Source of the DNA: Cyclobacterium sp. 1_MG-2023
GTDB taxonomy: Bacteria > Bacteroidota > Bacteroidia > Cytophagales > Cyclobacteriaceae
Assembly: GCF_030546805.1 (NCBI RefSeq)
Contig: NZ_JAUOPC010000004.1
Coordinates: 372,001 to 436,000, forward strand
Direction: 5' to 3'
Length of the DNA: 64,000 nt
Shown here: positions 55,848 through 64,000 of the stretch, one piece after another
How positions within the stretch are numbered: position 1 is the stretch's first letter
How the letters are laid out: each line of letters begins with the position of its first letter
Program-made: the position numbers and the translations under genes
Notes under the pieces: model-generated
Databases searched by the model: none
What the model saw: only the letters and a program-made list of their open reading frames with translations
What the model was told of the DNA's origin: nothing

Positions 55848-57323
55848 ATGTATACACCTTTTACACAGCCATCCGGTCGGATGGGCTTTTTATTTATTGT
55901 ATTAATTGTTAGTACAATTTTCGGTTGTACAAGTAGCAGCGCTGTAAAAAAAGAGCAGAGTGAACCAACCCAACCCAATATTGTAATCATTTTTACAGAT
56001 GACCAAGGCTATGAAGATGTAGGGGTTTTTGGTGCGAAAAATATCAAGACACCCAACTTGGACCTTATGGCCAAAAATGGTGTTCAGTTTACAAACTTTC
56101 ATGTATCCAATGCAGTTTGTTCTGCATCAAGGGCCTCAATTCTTACAGGGTGTTACTCCAATCGCCTTGGTATTTTTGGAGCCCTCTCTGATCGCAGTAA
56201 ACACGGTTTATCACCGGAGGAGACAACTATTGCTGAGTTGCTGAAACCCAAAGGCTATGCAACCGGAATTGTAGGCAAGTGGCATTTGGGACATCTTGAA
56301 CCATTTTTACCGACCAAACAAGGTTTTGATGAGTTTTTTGGGCTTCCTTATTCCAATGATATGTGGCCTTATCACCCTGAAAGACCGGATGATTACCCTC
56401 CGCTTCCCTTGTATCAAAATGAAACGATTATTGATACATTAACTGAGCAGAGCATGCTAACAACTTGGTATACAGAAAAGGCTGTTGATTTTATTGACAG
56501 AAATAGCCATCAACCATTTTTTCTTTATTTGGCTCACAATATGCCTCATGTACCCTTATTTGTGTCTGAAAAATTTAAAGGGAAGTCCGAGGCGGGCATT
56601 TATGGAGATGTAATCATGGAAATTGACTGGTCAGTAGGACAGGTATTAGAAGCATTAAAGAATAATGGTCTGGAAGAAAACACCTTGGTCATCTTTACTT
56701 CGGACAATGGCCCTTGGCTTTCTTATGGAACTCATGCAGGTAGTACCGGTATTTTCAAAGAGGGAAAAGGTACTTCTTGGGAGGGAGGTATACGTGTTCC
56801 GGCCATAATGCAATGGAAAGGAAAAATTCCTAAAGGGCAAGTTCAAGATAAAATAGCAATGACCATAGACCTATTACCTACCATTGCTCATATTACCGGA
56901 GCGCCTTTGCCTGAGAAAACCATTGATGGAAAAAATATTTGGCCATTAATTAGTATGGAAGAGGGAGCTGAATCTCCTCAGGAAGCCTATTATATTTATT
57001 ATAACAAAAACGAATTGCAAGCAGTTATTTCAGGTAAATGGAAGCTGTATTTTCCACATAGGTATCGTACGCTTCCGGATGATTATGTAAAGCCTTCCAA
57101 TGGAATACCTGTAAAATATGAGATGTTAACATTGGAAGAAATGGAGCTGTATGATTTAGAGAAGGATCCATCAGAGCGTTATAATATTATTGAAGACAAT
57201 GATGAGGTGGTAAAGAAGTTGCAGGCATTGGCTGAAAAAGCAAGGGAGGATATGGGAGACGCATTGCAGCAAAGAGTGGGGCAAAATGTTCGCTTGGCAA
57301 AGAGATTTGATGCTTTTAAGTGA
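55848..57323 (+). CDS. formylglycine-dependent sulfatase lipoprotein
   Basis: 491 residues from the ATG at 55848 (a later ATG at 55881 is possible). The signal carries lipobox STIFGC. Sulfatase domain: metal-binding Asp51/Asp52 in IIFTDDQGYEDVG, the formylglycine motif CSASR at Cys91, GKWHLG, and FTSDNGPW. C-terminal DUF4976-like part with YDLEKDPSERYNI. Activation requires a formylglycine-generating enzyme encoded elsewhere. Likely removes sulfate from polysaccharide (family knowledge). Its 5' end overlaps the hairpin at 55867-55895. GDH follows 138 bp later. Confidence 0.93.
   Translation: MYTPFTQPSGRMGFLFIVLIVSTIFGCTSSSAVKKEQSEPTQPNIVIIFTDDQGYEDVGVFGAKNIKTPNLDLMAKNGVQFTNFHVSNAVCSASRASILTGCYSNRLGIFGALSDRSKHGLSPEETTIAELLKPKGYATGIVGKWHLGHLEPFLPTKQGFDEFFGLPYSNDMWPYHPERPDDYPPLPLYQNETIIDTLTEQSMLTTWYTEKAVDFIDRNSHQPFFLYLAHNMPHVPLFVSEKFKGKSEAGIYGDVIMEIDWSVGQVLEALKNNGLEENTLVIFTSDNGPWLSYGTHAGSTGIFKEGKGTSWEGGIRVPAIMQWKGKIPKGQVQDKIAMTIDLLPTIAHITGAPLPEKTIDGKNIWPLISMEEGAESPQEAYYIYYNKNELQAVISGKWKLYFPHRYRTLPDDYVKPSNGIPVKYEMLTLEEMELYDLEKDPSERYNIIEDNDEVVKKLQALAEKAREDMGDALQQRVGQNVRLAKRFDAFK
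55867..55895 (+). terminator. terminator-like hairpin inside the sulfatase 5' end
   Basis: AGCC-ATCC-GGTC-GGAT-G-GGCT (55867-55887) forms an 8-bp stem with one bulged G, followed by TTTTATTT. It lies 150 bp after the response-regulator gene and within the first codons of the sulfatase frame, including the ATG at 55881. It may terminate the upstream transcript or attenuate the sulfatase. Confidence 0.75.
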
Positions 57324-57461
57324 AATTCATCAATTGATTCTTTAATCTTGGTAGCAAAGATAAGGATTGCATGATTAACGGATCATAAGCTTTTTATTTT
57401 AGGCATAGACCTTGCGGTCAGGTATCTGGAATTTTTGTTAAAAAGATTAAATTTAAGGTTT

Positions 57462-58880
57462 ATGAATGCAAAAGCAGAATACAGTCTATTTGATGATGTA
57501 AATAAAGTTGTAGATCATGCAGCCAGCCATATGGACATACACCCCGGCTTGCTGGAGCAGATAAAATTATGCAATAGCATTTATAAATTTAATTTTCCGC
57601 TAAGGAATGGTGATGGAACCTATCAAGTTATAGAAGGGTACAGGGTGCAGCATTCACATCACAAATTGCCTGTAAAGGGTGGTATCCGGTATAGCAGTTT
57701 TGTGAATGAAGAAGAAGTCAAAGGACTTGCAGCATTGATGACCTATAAATGTGCCTTGGTAAATATTCCTTATGGTGGTGCCAAGGGTGGTGTAAGGATA
57801 GATCATAAGAAGTATACACGTGACCAATTGGAGAAAATAACAAGAAGGTATACTTCTGAATTGATTAAAAAGAAGTTCATCGGCCCGGCCATAGATGTTC
57901 CTGCTCCGGATTATGGCACAAGTAGTCAAGAGATGGCTTGGATAGTAGATACTTTTGAGGCTTTTAACCCTGAAGTGATCAATGCCAAGGGTTGTGTTAC
58001 CGGTAAACCCCTCTCTCAGCATGGTATTGAGGGTAGAACAGAAGCCACGGGTATGGGAGTATACATTGGGATTCGAGAGGCTGTAAGTGTCAGAGAGGAT
58101 ATGGATGAACTGGGATTAAAAGTTGGCTTGAAAGGAAAAACAGTTGTCTTGCAGGGCTTGGGTAATGTAGGTTTTTATTCTGCCAAATACCTTTCAGAAG
58201 CCGGAGCGAAGATTATTGGAATAGCAGAATATAATGGTGGACTTTGGGATGAAAATGGCATAGATATCGATGAAATTAAAGCCTATCAACTAGAAAATAA
58301 AAGTTTTAAGGGCTATGAAAAAGGTGAATTTATTGAGAATGCCAATTCTCTGTTAACCAAACCTTGTGATATTTTGATCCCTGCAGCTTTGGAAAATCAA
58401 ATCACTTCAGAAAATGCCCATGACATTCAAGCGAAACTTATCGCTGAGGCTGCGAATGGGCCCGTAACACAAGAAGCCAATACCATACTACTGGAGAAGG
58501 GAATCATGATTATTCCAGATATGTACCTCAATGCAGGAGGGGTAACTGTCTCTTATTTTGAGTGGTTGAAAAACCTTTCAAGGGTATCTTTCGGGAAATT
58601 AGAGAAAAGATACGACATGAAAAAATATGATGAACTACTAGAAGGCATTGAAAAGGCTACAGGAGATTCATTTAGTGATGAGCAGAAAAGGGTTATAATC
58701 AAAGGGGCAAGTGAGAGGGATTTGGTTAACTCCGGGCTTGAAGAAACAATGGTAACTGCTTATCACCATATGAACAGTGTGCGTAAGGAAAAAGGCATTA
58801 AAGACCTGAGAACAGCCGGATTTATTGTAGCGCTCGAAAGAATAGCTATTTCTTATACCGACCTAGGTATTTTTCCTTAA
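57462..58880 (+). CDS. gdhA: glutamate dehydrogenase (Glu/Leu/Phe/Val dehydrogenase)
   Basis: 472 residues from the ATG at 57462 (an in-frame TTG at 57435 is unlikely). Glu-family motifs: substrate KLPVKGGIRYSS, catalytic-Lys region YKCALVNIPYGGAKGG, PAPDYGTSSQEMAWI, NAD(P)-binding VVLQGLGNVGFYSA, LIAEAANGP and the dimer/core ending. Interconverts 2-oxoglutarate plus ammonia and glutamate. The gene symbol is used loosely because the paralogue class cannot be resolved here. Separate transcription unit. Confidence 0.95.
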   Translation: MNAKAEYSLFDDVNKVVDHAASHMDIHPGLLEQIKLCNSIYKFNFPLRNGDGTYQVIEGYRVQHSHHKLPVKGGIRYSSFVNEEEVKGLAALMTYKCALVNIPYGGAKGGVRIDHKKYTRDQLEKITRRYTSELIKKKFIGPAIDVPAPDYGTSSQEMAWIVDTFEAFNPEVINAKGCVTGKPLSQHGIEGRTEATGMGVYIGIREAVSVREDMDELGLKVGLKGKTVVLQGLGNVGFYSAKYLSEAGAKIIGIAEYNGGLWDENGIDIDEIKAYQLENKSFKGYEKGEFIENANSLLTKPCDILIPAALENQITSENAHDIQAKLIAEAANGPVTQEANTILLEKGIMIIPDMYLNAGGVTVSYFEWLKNLSRVSFGKLEKRYDMKKYDELLEGIEKATGDSFSDEQKRVIIKGASERDLVNSGLEETMVTAYHHMNSVRKEKGIKDLRTAGFIVALERIAISYTDLGIFP

Positions 58881-58982
58881 GTACAATTCGATTCGGAAAT
58901 TGGAATGCTAGCACTAAGGGGCAAGGCCATAAGTTGACGCTTTAAATAAACCCTCATATTCTTTAGGGGATAATTCATAAAA

Positions 58983-59017
58983 AATGGGGCCCGGATTAAA
59001 ATAATCCGAGCCCCATT
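58983..59017. terminator. bidirectional terminator between GDH and DUF1080 genes
   Basis: AATGGGGC-C-CGGATTA pairs with TAATCCG-A-GCCCCATT (one mismatch) around AAA; on the minus strand TTTTTTAT follows, and on the plus strand the T-run is short. Confidence 0.8.
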
Positions 59018-59108
59018 CCATTTTAAATAGATGCAAGCTTTTCAAGGCTCGAATGGCGTAATTAGCTGAAGATTTTTCAGTAATTGCCTATGGCTTATCC
59101 TTAAACCA

Positions 59109-59978
59109 TTAATTTTTGGCAGCTTTCAATTGATTCAACACCTTTTTAAGCATTTCTGTATCGTCTTTATAAGGGCTTAGGTCAAATATTTTCACACTTT
59201 TAAAATCAATAGGATGGCTTTCACTTTGTAGGGAAATATAGCCCTCAGAAATTAGCTGGCCATCTTTCAAGACTTCAGGGTTATGGTTGCTTACATTGCC
59301 GCCTCCCATTTGAGGTTGTAAGTAGGTCAGCACAGTGTCTTGTTCTATGATGTGATGAATAATTGAATCACCTAAAACCAAAAAGTCGGCGGTAACCCAC
59401 TGGTCACCATGGTAGGTTTTTGAGGAGGAGCTGACGCAATGTGGAGTAAAAAGCTCACCATCCATTACCACATTGGTTCCGGGTGTACATAAATTACTGG
59501 TGGTTCTGGGATTTTCGCCATCTCCTCCTAGAAGTTGGCCTTCTATGGAGATAGGGAAGTCTTGGTCTTTCAGCATGGTTTCCGGATCTTGGCCGTGGAG
59601 CATTACACCGGAATTTCTCAAGGCCCATCCTTCGCCTCCCGGGGCTTGTTCTCCAACAAATCTGTATTCAACCCTATACAGGTAGTATGAAAAAGGCTCA
59701 TCATAAAAGATATGTCCATACTGTCGGTCAAAGTCTTCATAACCATCATACCTTACTTTTAGTAGGCCATCTTCTACAGAAAAGGTATTTGCATAATTCT
59801 CGTCAAGTTCATGTTTGGCTATTTTAATACGCCAATTGTCCATGTCTTTGCCATTAAATAAAGTGCGCCATCCGTCTTCAATATTTACAGATTCACTTTT
59901 GTTGTGGCCTGAACAAGAAGCCAGCAAAGTGGCCAGTAGGATCATTAAAGGAATGACTTTTTGTAGTTGTGTTTTCAT
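59109..59978 (-). CDS. DUF1080 (3-keto-disaccharide hydrolase-like) lipoprotein
   Basis: 289 residues with lipobox LLASC (Cys22). DUF1080 fold: WRTLFNGKDMDNWRI, SVEDGLLKVRYDG, YLYRVEYRFVGEQAP, NSGVMLHG, and a final PIDFKSVKIFDL. The family is lectin/glycosidase-like and includes 3-keto-glucoside hydrolases that work with Gfo/Idh/MocA oxidases and TIM-barrel partners in this phylum. Located next to a DUF4221 lipoprotein gene and near a Gfo/Idh/MocA gene, consistent with an oxidise-then-cleave sugar route (inference). Confidence 0.9.
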   Translation of the reverse strand: MKTQLQKVIPLMILLATLLASCSGHNKSESVNIEDGWRTLFNGKDMDNWRIKIAKHELDENYANTFSVEDGLLKVRYDGYEDFDRQYGHIFYDEPFSYYLYRVEYRFVGEQAPGGEGWALRNSGVMLHGQDPETMLKDQDFPISIEGQLLGGDGENPRTTSNLCTPGTNVVMDGELFTPHCVSSSSKTYHGDQWVTADFLVLGDSIIHHIIEQDTVLTYLQPQMGGGNVSNHNPEVLKDGQLISEGYISLQSESHPIDFKSVKIFDLSPYKDDTEMLKKVLNQLKAAKN

Positions 59979-60002
59979 CAGGTTATCGGAGTATATTGTT
60001 TT

Positions 60003-61091
60003 TTAATTTCTTGCTAATTGCAATTTTAGCACTTGAGCTTGATTGCTACCCATTGGTAATGTCTTGGGATTTATCAAACCATAAAATGCCTGCTCTTCTT
60101 CCTCGAAGTTAAGCAGAAAGAGTATGTTAAAGGGCAGTTCTATGGGATTTGCCCAACCGGTCTCGTTATTGTAAACTTGCAATTGTTTGCCGGGAATCTT
60201 TTTTCCGGGGCTTGGTTCCTCCTTTAATAAGCCGTCTATATAAACTACTGCAAAACCATTTTTAAGGGCAAAAAGATTGGTGATTTCACCTTCTACCAAT
60301 ACTGAACCATCATTGCCCAGCGGGAGTTCCTGACCTTTAATTTGTATAAAGTCTTCTGAATCTAATGGGACACTGTTAACCCATGTGCCATTATTTGCCA
60401 GATCATATTTGCTGACAAGGGGCTCTTTATTGAAAACAAAGTATAGCGAATTGCCTGAAATACTAATTAATGCTGTTGGTGGTTCGAAATGCAGACTCTC
60501 TTGGTATTGGCTTTCGGGGGAAAGTTTTAGAAAAGGAGTCGCTTCTCCGGTGCTAGGGTTTAATTTTTCCAATAAATAATTGTCTCTGTAATAACCTAAA
60601 TCATAAGGGCTTTTATTGTTTCTTCCGGGGTGAAATAACAATAATTCATCTTTATAAATATTAATCGCATTTTGATTTCTTTTGAGGTCAAGCGATCCAT
60701 TAGGGAAGGGCATATTAGCCTTTTTTATCAGGTTCAATTGCTCATCAAGTAAGCCAATTTCACCCCTAATAGATTTGGCGAGAATATTTCCATTTTCTAT
60801 TATTTTCAAGCCATTTACATAATACAAACCACTATCACCGCTAATAGGGATTTTGTTGTTTGCCAAAACATTTCCGGAACTGTCAAACTTCAGGTACTCT
60901 CCATTTTGGTAATTGTATATTAGACCGGTGTGGTGCGCATAAGTACCTGCATGAATATCACCAGTAAATGGAATTTTTAAGGTATCTAAAACCACCAATT
61001 CATATTGGCCGCTGTTACGCTGAAATTGATTGCATGAGCCGCTTAAAAGGGCAATGACTAAAATAGTAAATAGGTAGGTTTTAACTTTCAT
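60003..61091 (-). CDS. DUF4221-like beta-propeller lipoprotein
   Basis: 362 residues from the ATG at 61091 (MKVKTYLFTILVIALLSGSC, lipobox LLSGSC). All-beta repeated blades, e.g. YNYQNGEYLKFDSSGNVLAN and GNILAKSIRGEIGLLDEQLN. Similar in length and make-up to the gene at 26054, though sequence similarity is low by eye. Upstream of the DUF1080 gene with a 24-bp gap, so probably one operon. Confidence 0.65.
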   Translation of the reverse strand: MKVKTYLFTILVIALLSGSCNQFQRNSGQYELVVLDTLKIPFTGDIHAGTYAHHTGLIYNYQNGEYLKFDSSGNVLANNKIPISGDSGLYYVNGLKIIENGNILAKSIRGEIGLLDEQLNLIKKANMPFPNGSLDLKRNQNAINIYKDELLLFHPGRNNKSPYDLGYYRDNYLLEKLNPSTGEATPFLKLSPESQYQESLHFEPPTALISISGNSLYFVFNKEPLVSKYDLANNGTWVNSVPLDSEDFIQIKGQELPLGNDGSVLVEGEITNLFALKNGFAVVYIDGLLKEEPSPGKKIPGKQLQVYNNETGWANPIELPFNILFLLNFEEEEQAFYGLINPKTLPMGSNQAQVLKLQLARN

Positions 61092-61241
61092 CCTGAAATT
61101 TAAGGGCAATTTTCAGCCTTTTCAAGTTTTTTGTTTAAAGTAATTTTTAAAATTCACCAAAAATATAGACTTTACCTCTATCTTCAAATTTATGTTTCTA
61201 CAAAAAGACCTTTCTATTGTCTTTAGCTTTGCTTAGTAAAA

Positions 61242-61249
61242 TAAGTTTG
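61242..61249 (+). promoter_or_regulatory. -7 box of the Gfo/Idh/MocA gene
   Basis: TAAGTTTG is an exact TAnnTTTG match, 29 bp before the start codon; TATTG at 61215-61219 is a candidate -33 element at 22 bp. Confidence 0.6.
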
Positions 61250-61278
61250 AAATTTAATCAATCAATTAACAATTAATA

Positions 61279-62691
61279 ATGAATAACCAAAGAAGACGTT
61301 TTATTAAATCTAGTGCTTTGGGTGCGGCAGGTGTATCCTTAATACCTTCGTTTGTCCTCGGAAATCAAACCGGACATGTGGCACCAAGTGAAAAAGTGAA
61401 TCTGGCCTGCTGTGGAATTGGTCACAGGGGAGGAGAGGTTGTCAAATCTTTATATGCCACAGGTTTGGCAAATGTTGTTGCGCTATGTGATGTGGACATG
61501 GGTGCTGAGCATACTTTAGAGGTAATGAAAATGTTTCCGAATGTGCCTAGGTTTAAGGATTTTAGGGAGATGTTTGATAAGATGGGCAAAGATATAGAAG
61601 CTGTTTCTGTTGGGACACCGGATTTTTCTCATTTTCCGATTACCATGTTGGCCATGTCTATGGGAGTTCATGTTTACGTGGAAAAACCAATGGCCAGGAC
61701 TTTTAATGAAGTCCAACTGATGATGGATGGTGCGAATAAATACAATGTAGTTACCCAAATGGGTAATCAAGGTCACTCAGAAGCTAATTATTTCCAGTTC
61801 AAAGCTTGGAAGGAAGCAGGGATAATCAAGGATGTTACTGCCATGACTGCCCATATGAATGGCCGAAGAAGATGGCACGGTTGGGATCCAAAAATCTTTT
61901 CATTTCCTGCCGAACAACCCATGCCATCGACCATGGATTGGGATACTTGGTTGGGAACCTCCCATCATCATGATTATCATCAAGACTTGGTCAATGGACA
62001 GTGGAGATGTTGGTATGACTTTGGTATGGGAGCTTTAGGAGACTGGGGAGCACATATCATGGATACTGCCCACGAATTTTTGGAGTTGGGTTTACCTGAG
62101 GAAGTTGTTCCATTGAGATTGGATGATCATAATACCTTCTTTTTCCCAATGGAATCAACACTGGAATTTAAATTCCCCAAAAGGGGTAATATGCCGGCGA
62201 TGACCATTACCTGGTATGATGGCCAGAATAATATCCCTCCGGTACCTGCCGGTTATGGAGTTTCTGAACTTGATCCAAATATTCCACCACCAAGTAATGG
62301 ACAGTTGCAGCCTGCAAAACTGAATCCAGGAAAAATTATTTATGGTGGAGAGCTTACTTTCAAAGGCGGATCACATGGAAGTACCCTTTCCATTATACCA
62401 GAGGAGAAGGCAAAAGATATGGCAGGCCAATTACCTGAAGTTCCGGAAAGCCCTTCCAATCACTTTGCCAATTTCTTGAAAGCTTGTAAAGGTGAAGAGA
62501 AAGCAAGGTCTTCCTTTGATATTGCAGGTCCTTTGAGTCAGGTGTTTTCTTTGGGCGTGCTATCACAAAGACTAGGTGCCAAATTGGAATTTGATAGGGA
62601 AACCAAGCAAGTCACCAATCATGCCTTGGCCAATGAGTTGTTGTCAGGTGTTTCTCCTAGAAAAGGATGGGAAGAGTTTTATAAACTTTAA
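61279..62691 (+). CDS. TAT-exported Gfo/Idh/MocA family oxidoreductase
   Basis: 470 residues starting with a twin-arginine signal (QRRRFIKSSALGAAGVS). Nucleotide-binding CCGIGHRGGEVV, conserved EKP motif in HVYVEKPMARTFNE, and substrate domain with HMNGRRRWHGWDP and WGAHIMDTAHEFLELGLPEEV. This subclass oxidises or modifies sugars in the periplasm with tightly bound NAD. Strong promoter box and terminator flank it, so it is monocistronic. Confidence 0.93.
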   Translation: MNNQRRRFIKSSALGAAGVSLIPSFVLGNQTGHVAPSEKVNLACCGIGHRGGEVVKSLYATGLANVVALCDVDMGAEHTLEVMKMFPNVPRFKDFREMFDKMGKDIEAVSVGTPDFSHFPITMLAMSMGVHVYVEKPMARTFNEVQLMMDGANKYNVVTQMGNQGHSEANYFQFKAWKEAGIIKDVTAMTAHMNGRRRWHGWDPKIFSFPAEQPMPSTMDWDTWLGTSHHHDYHQDLVNGQWRCWYDFGMGALGDWGAHIMDTAHEFLELGLPEEVVPLRLDDHNTFFFPMESTLEFKFPKRGNMPAMTITWYDGQNNIPPVPAGYGVSELDPNIPPPSNGQLQPAKLNPGKIIYGGELTFKGGSHGSTLSIIPEEKAKDMAGQLPEVPESPSNHFANFLKACKGEEKARSSFDIAGPLSQVFSLGVLSQRLGAKLEFDRETKQVTNHALANELLSGVSPRKGWEEFYKL

Positions 62692-62742
62692 AAGCTATTT
62701 TAAGCAAGAGATTCTTTGAAAAGAATTTTAACTTTTAAATTT

Positions 62743-62794
62743 GATTCTGGTAAGAAAGCAATTTAATTGCTGCTTATCAGAATCATTTTTTTTT
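62743..62794 (+). terminator. Rho-independent terminator after the Gfo/Idh/MocA gene
   Basis: GATTCTGGTAAG (62743-62754) pairs with CTTATCAGAATC (62773-62784) with one G-U pair; an inner AGCAAT/ATTGCT stem extends it. T-run to 62794. Confidence 0.93.
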
Positions 62795-62872
62795 GCAATG
62801 ATAGAAGAAATCTCTCGAGTGGACGCAAAGCGTATTGCCATGAACCAATGTTAAAGTAAAAATAACATCACA

Positions 62873-64000
62873 ATGTCTAAGTTATTAAACCAAGTCAAAA
62901 ATTATATCGGAATGCCGGAGGGCTATTCATTTATTTTATTTGGAATCGCCTCCATGCTTATTATAGTCCTACTATTGGGGTTTTCCGGCCGACAATCTTC
63001 ATTGGTAAAAAAACCAAATGTTGTGATCATTTTTGCAGATGATATGGGATATGGGGATATTCAATCTTTAAATCCCTTGTCCAGGATAAAAACACCGGCA
63101 ATTGATGAGCTTGTAAATTCAGGGATTTCATTTGAAAATGCCCATGCCAGCGCCTCTGTATGTACCCCTTCAAGGTATGGCCTGCTAACCGGAAGGTATG
63201 CATTTAGAACACCGGCAGCCGCAGGTGGGATTGGTGGTTTTACACCTTCTGTTATAGAAAAGGAAAGGCTTACCATTGCTAGTATTTTAAAAAATGCCGG
63301 CTATAATACAGCCATTACCGGCAAATGGCATTTAGGCTTAAATTGGGCTACCAAAGATCAAAATATAGCCCAAAGAGATGCTTCAACGGGTTATTCAAAT
63401 GTAGATTATTCTTCTCCGGTAAAATCCGGGCCAAATGATTTTGGTTTTGATTATTCTTATATTCATCCGGCCTCTTTAGATATCCCTCCTTATGTTTTTC
63501 TTGAAAATGGTCAGGTGGTGGACCCCAATATTATCTTGACAACAGCTGTTTATCCCATAAGAAAAGCAAACACTGAATTTTCTTGGGACAAAAAACACAG
63601 TGATGACAGAGCGGTTTATTGGGAAAAAGGTGTTTGGTGGAGGTTGGGAGAGATGTCTGCAACTTTTAGGGTAGAAGATTGTCTGGAGACCATTGTAGCA
63701 CAGGGAGAAAAATTTATTGGAAAACAAAGTGCAGAGAAGCCGTTTTTTCTATATATGCCATTGACCGGCCCCCATACCCCTTGGCTACCCTCTGAAGAAA
63801 ACAAAGGTAAATCGGGTGCAGGATTGTATGGTGATTTTGTTATGGATATTGATCAGGTTGTCGCCAGAATTAAGTCAAAATTGAAAGCTGAAGGTTTATT
63901 GGACAATACCCTAATTATTTTTAGTAGTGACAATGGAGCCTATTGGCCGGAGGAGGAAATTCTTTTGCATGGGCATGATTCCAATAAAGGGAGTAGGGGG
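62873..64000 (+). CDS. formylglycine-dependent sulfatase (3' end cut by window edge)
   Basis: 376 residues visible from the ATG at 62873. Membrane anchor rather than a lipobox near residues 18-36. Metal-binding Asp56/Asp57 in VIIFADDMGYGD, formylglycine motif CTPSR at Cys97, GKWHLG, DFGFDYSY, FFLYMPLTGPHTPW and FSSDNGAYW. The reading frame is open at base 64000. Different subfamily from the first sulfatase (CTPSR versus CSASR). The second half of the enzyme lies outside the window. Confidence 0.93.
   Translation, partial: MSKLLNQVKNYIGMPEGYSFILFGIASMLIIVLLLGFSGRQSSLVKKPNVVIIFADDMGYGDIQSLNPLSRIKTPAIDELVNSGISFENAHASASVCTPSRYGLLTGRYAFRTPAAAGGIGGFTPSVIEKERLTIASILKNAGYNTAITGKWHLGLNWATKDQNIAQRDASTGYSNVDYSSPVKSGPNDFGFDYSYIHPASLDIPPYVFLENGQVVDPNIILTTAVYPIRKANTEFSWDKKHSDDRAVYWEKGVWWRLGEMSATFRVEDCLETIVAQGEKFIGKQSAEKPFFLYMPLTGPHTPWLPSEENKGKSGAGLYGDFVMDIDQVVARIKSKLKAEGLLDNTLIIFSSDNGAYWPEEEILLHGHDSNKGSRG

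Noticed and set aside
1-64000. tRNA or rRNA genes
   Set aside because: No TTCGAATC-type T-loop with a matching acceptor stem, and no rRNA-like conserved segments were seen on either strand.

Overview
The window is a chromosomal segment of a marine-type Bacteroidota, most likely family Cyclobacteriaceae (Cyclobacterium/Algoriphagus/Echinicola-like). The reasons are AT-rich DNA, Bacteroidetes -7 boxes (TAnnTTTG) upstream of several genes, almost no Shine-Dalgarno sequences, many short lipoprotein signals, a hybrid two-component system (HTCS), and families typical of the phylum (DUF4221, DUF1080, 6-bladed beta-propeller lipoproteins, TAT-exported Gfo/Idh/MocA and TIM-barrel proteins). The species assignment is inference. 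I see no rRNA, tRNA, CRISPR array, phage or intact insertion sequence.

Layout. 1-4.5 kb: housekeeping block (ftsH truncated by the window edge, rsfS, birA, ahcY). 4.8-12.5 kb: a DoxX/Crp-Fnr pair, then a large HTCS sensor whose 3' end overlaps a GH29 alpha-L-fucosidase lipoprotein gene, and a tiny DUF1328 protein. 12.6-18.7 kb: a HipA-like kinase/DUF3037 pair, a second Crp/Fnr regulator, and a TolC-HlyD-ABC2 permease efflux operon preceded by a perfect FNR-like palindrome. 18.7-24.5 kb: penicillin acylase, DODA-type dioxygenase, a methyltransferase operon and a DUF975-like membrane protein, interspersed with three copies of an unusual ~130-bp structured repeat. 24.8-37.7 kb: lipoproteins and catabolic/peptide genes (alpha/beta hydrolase, proC, M1 peptidase, creatininase, TIM-barrel protein, amidohydrolase, quinone oxidoreductase, universal stress protein, thioesterase). 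38-48.5 kb: a two-domain esterase, PhyH dioxygenase, DEAD-box helicase, ribulokinase, hypotheticals, a MITE-like element and a small lipoprotein. 48.7-64 kb: a Planctomycete-style PSD1/DUF1501 pair, tandem aldo-keto reductases, a CheY-like regulator, two sulfatases (the last cut by the window end), glutamate dehydrogenase, DUF1080, DUF4221 and a Gfo/Idh/MocA protein.

Taken together, the fucosidase, two sulfatases, esterase, ribulokinase, aldo-keto reductases and DUF1080/Gfo-Idh-MocA proteins suggest use of sulfated (algal) polysaccharides, but no SusC/SusD pair is present, so this is not a canonical polysaccharide utilisation locus.

The most unusual content is non-coding. A three-copy ~130-nt repeat (21852-21981, 22087-22208, 23611-23741) keeps three hairpins while two of them change sequence by compensatory substitutions. 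It looks like a structured RNA or palindromic mobile family that I do not recognise.
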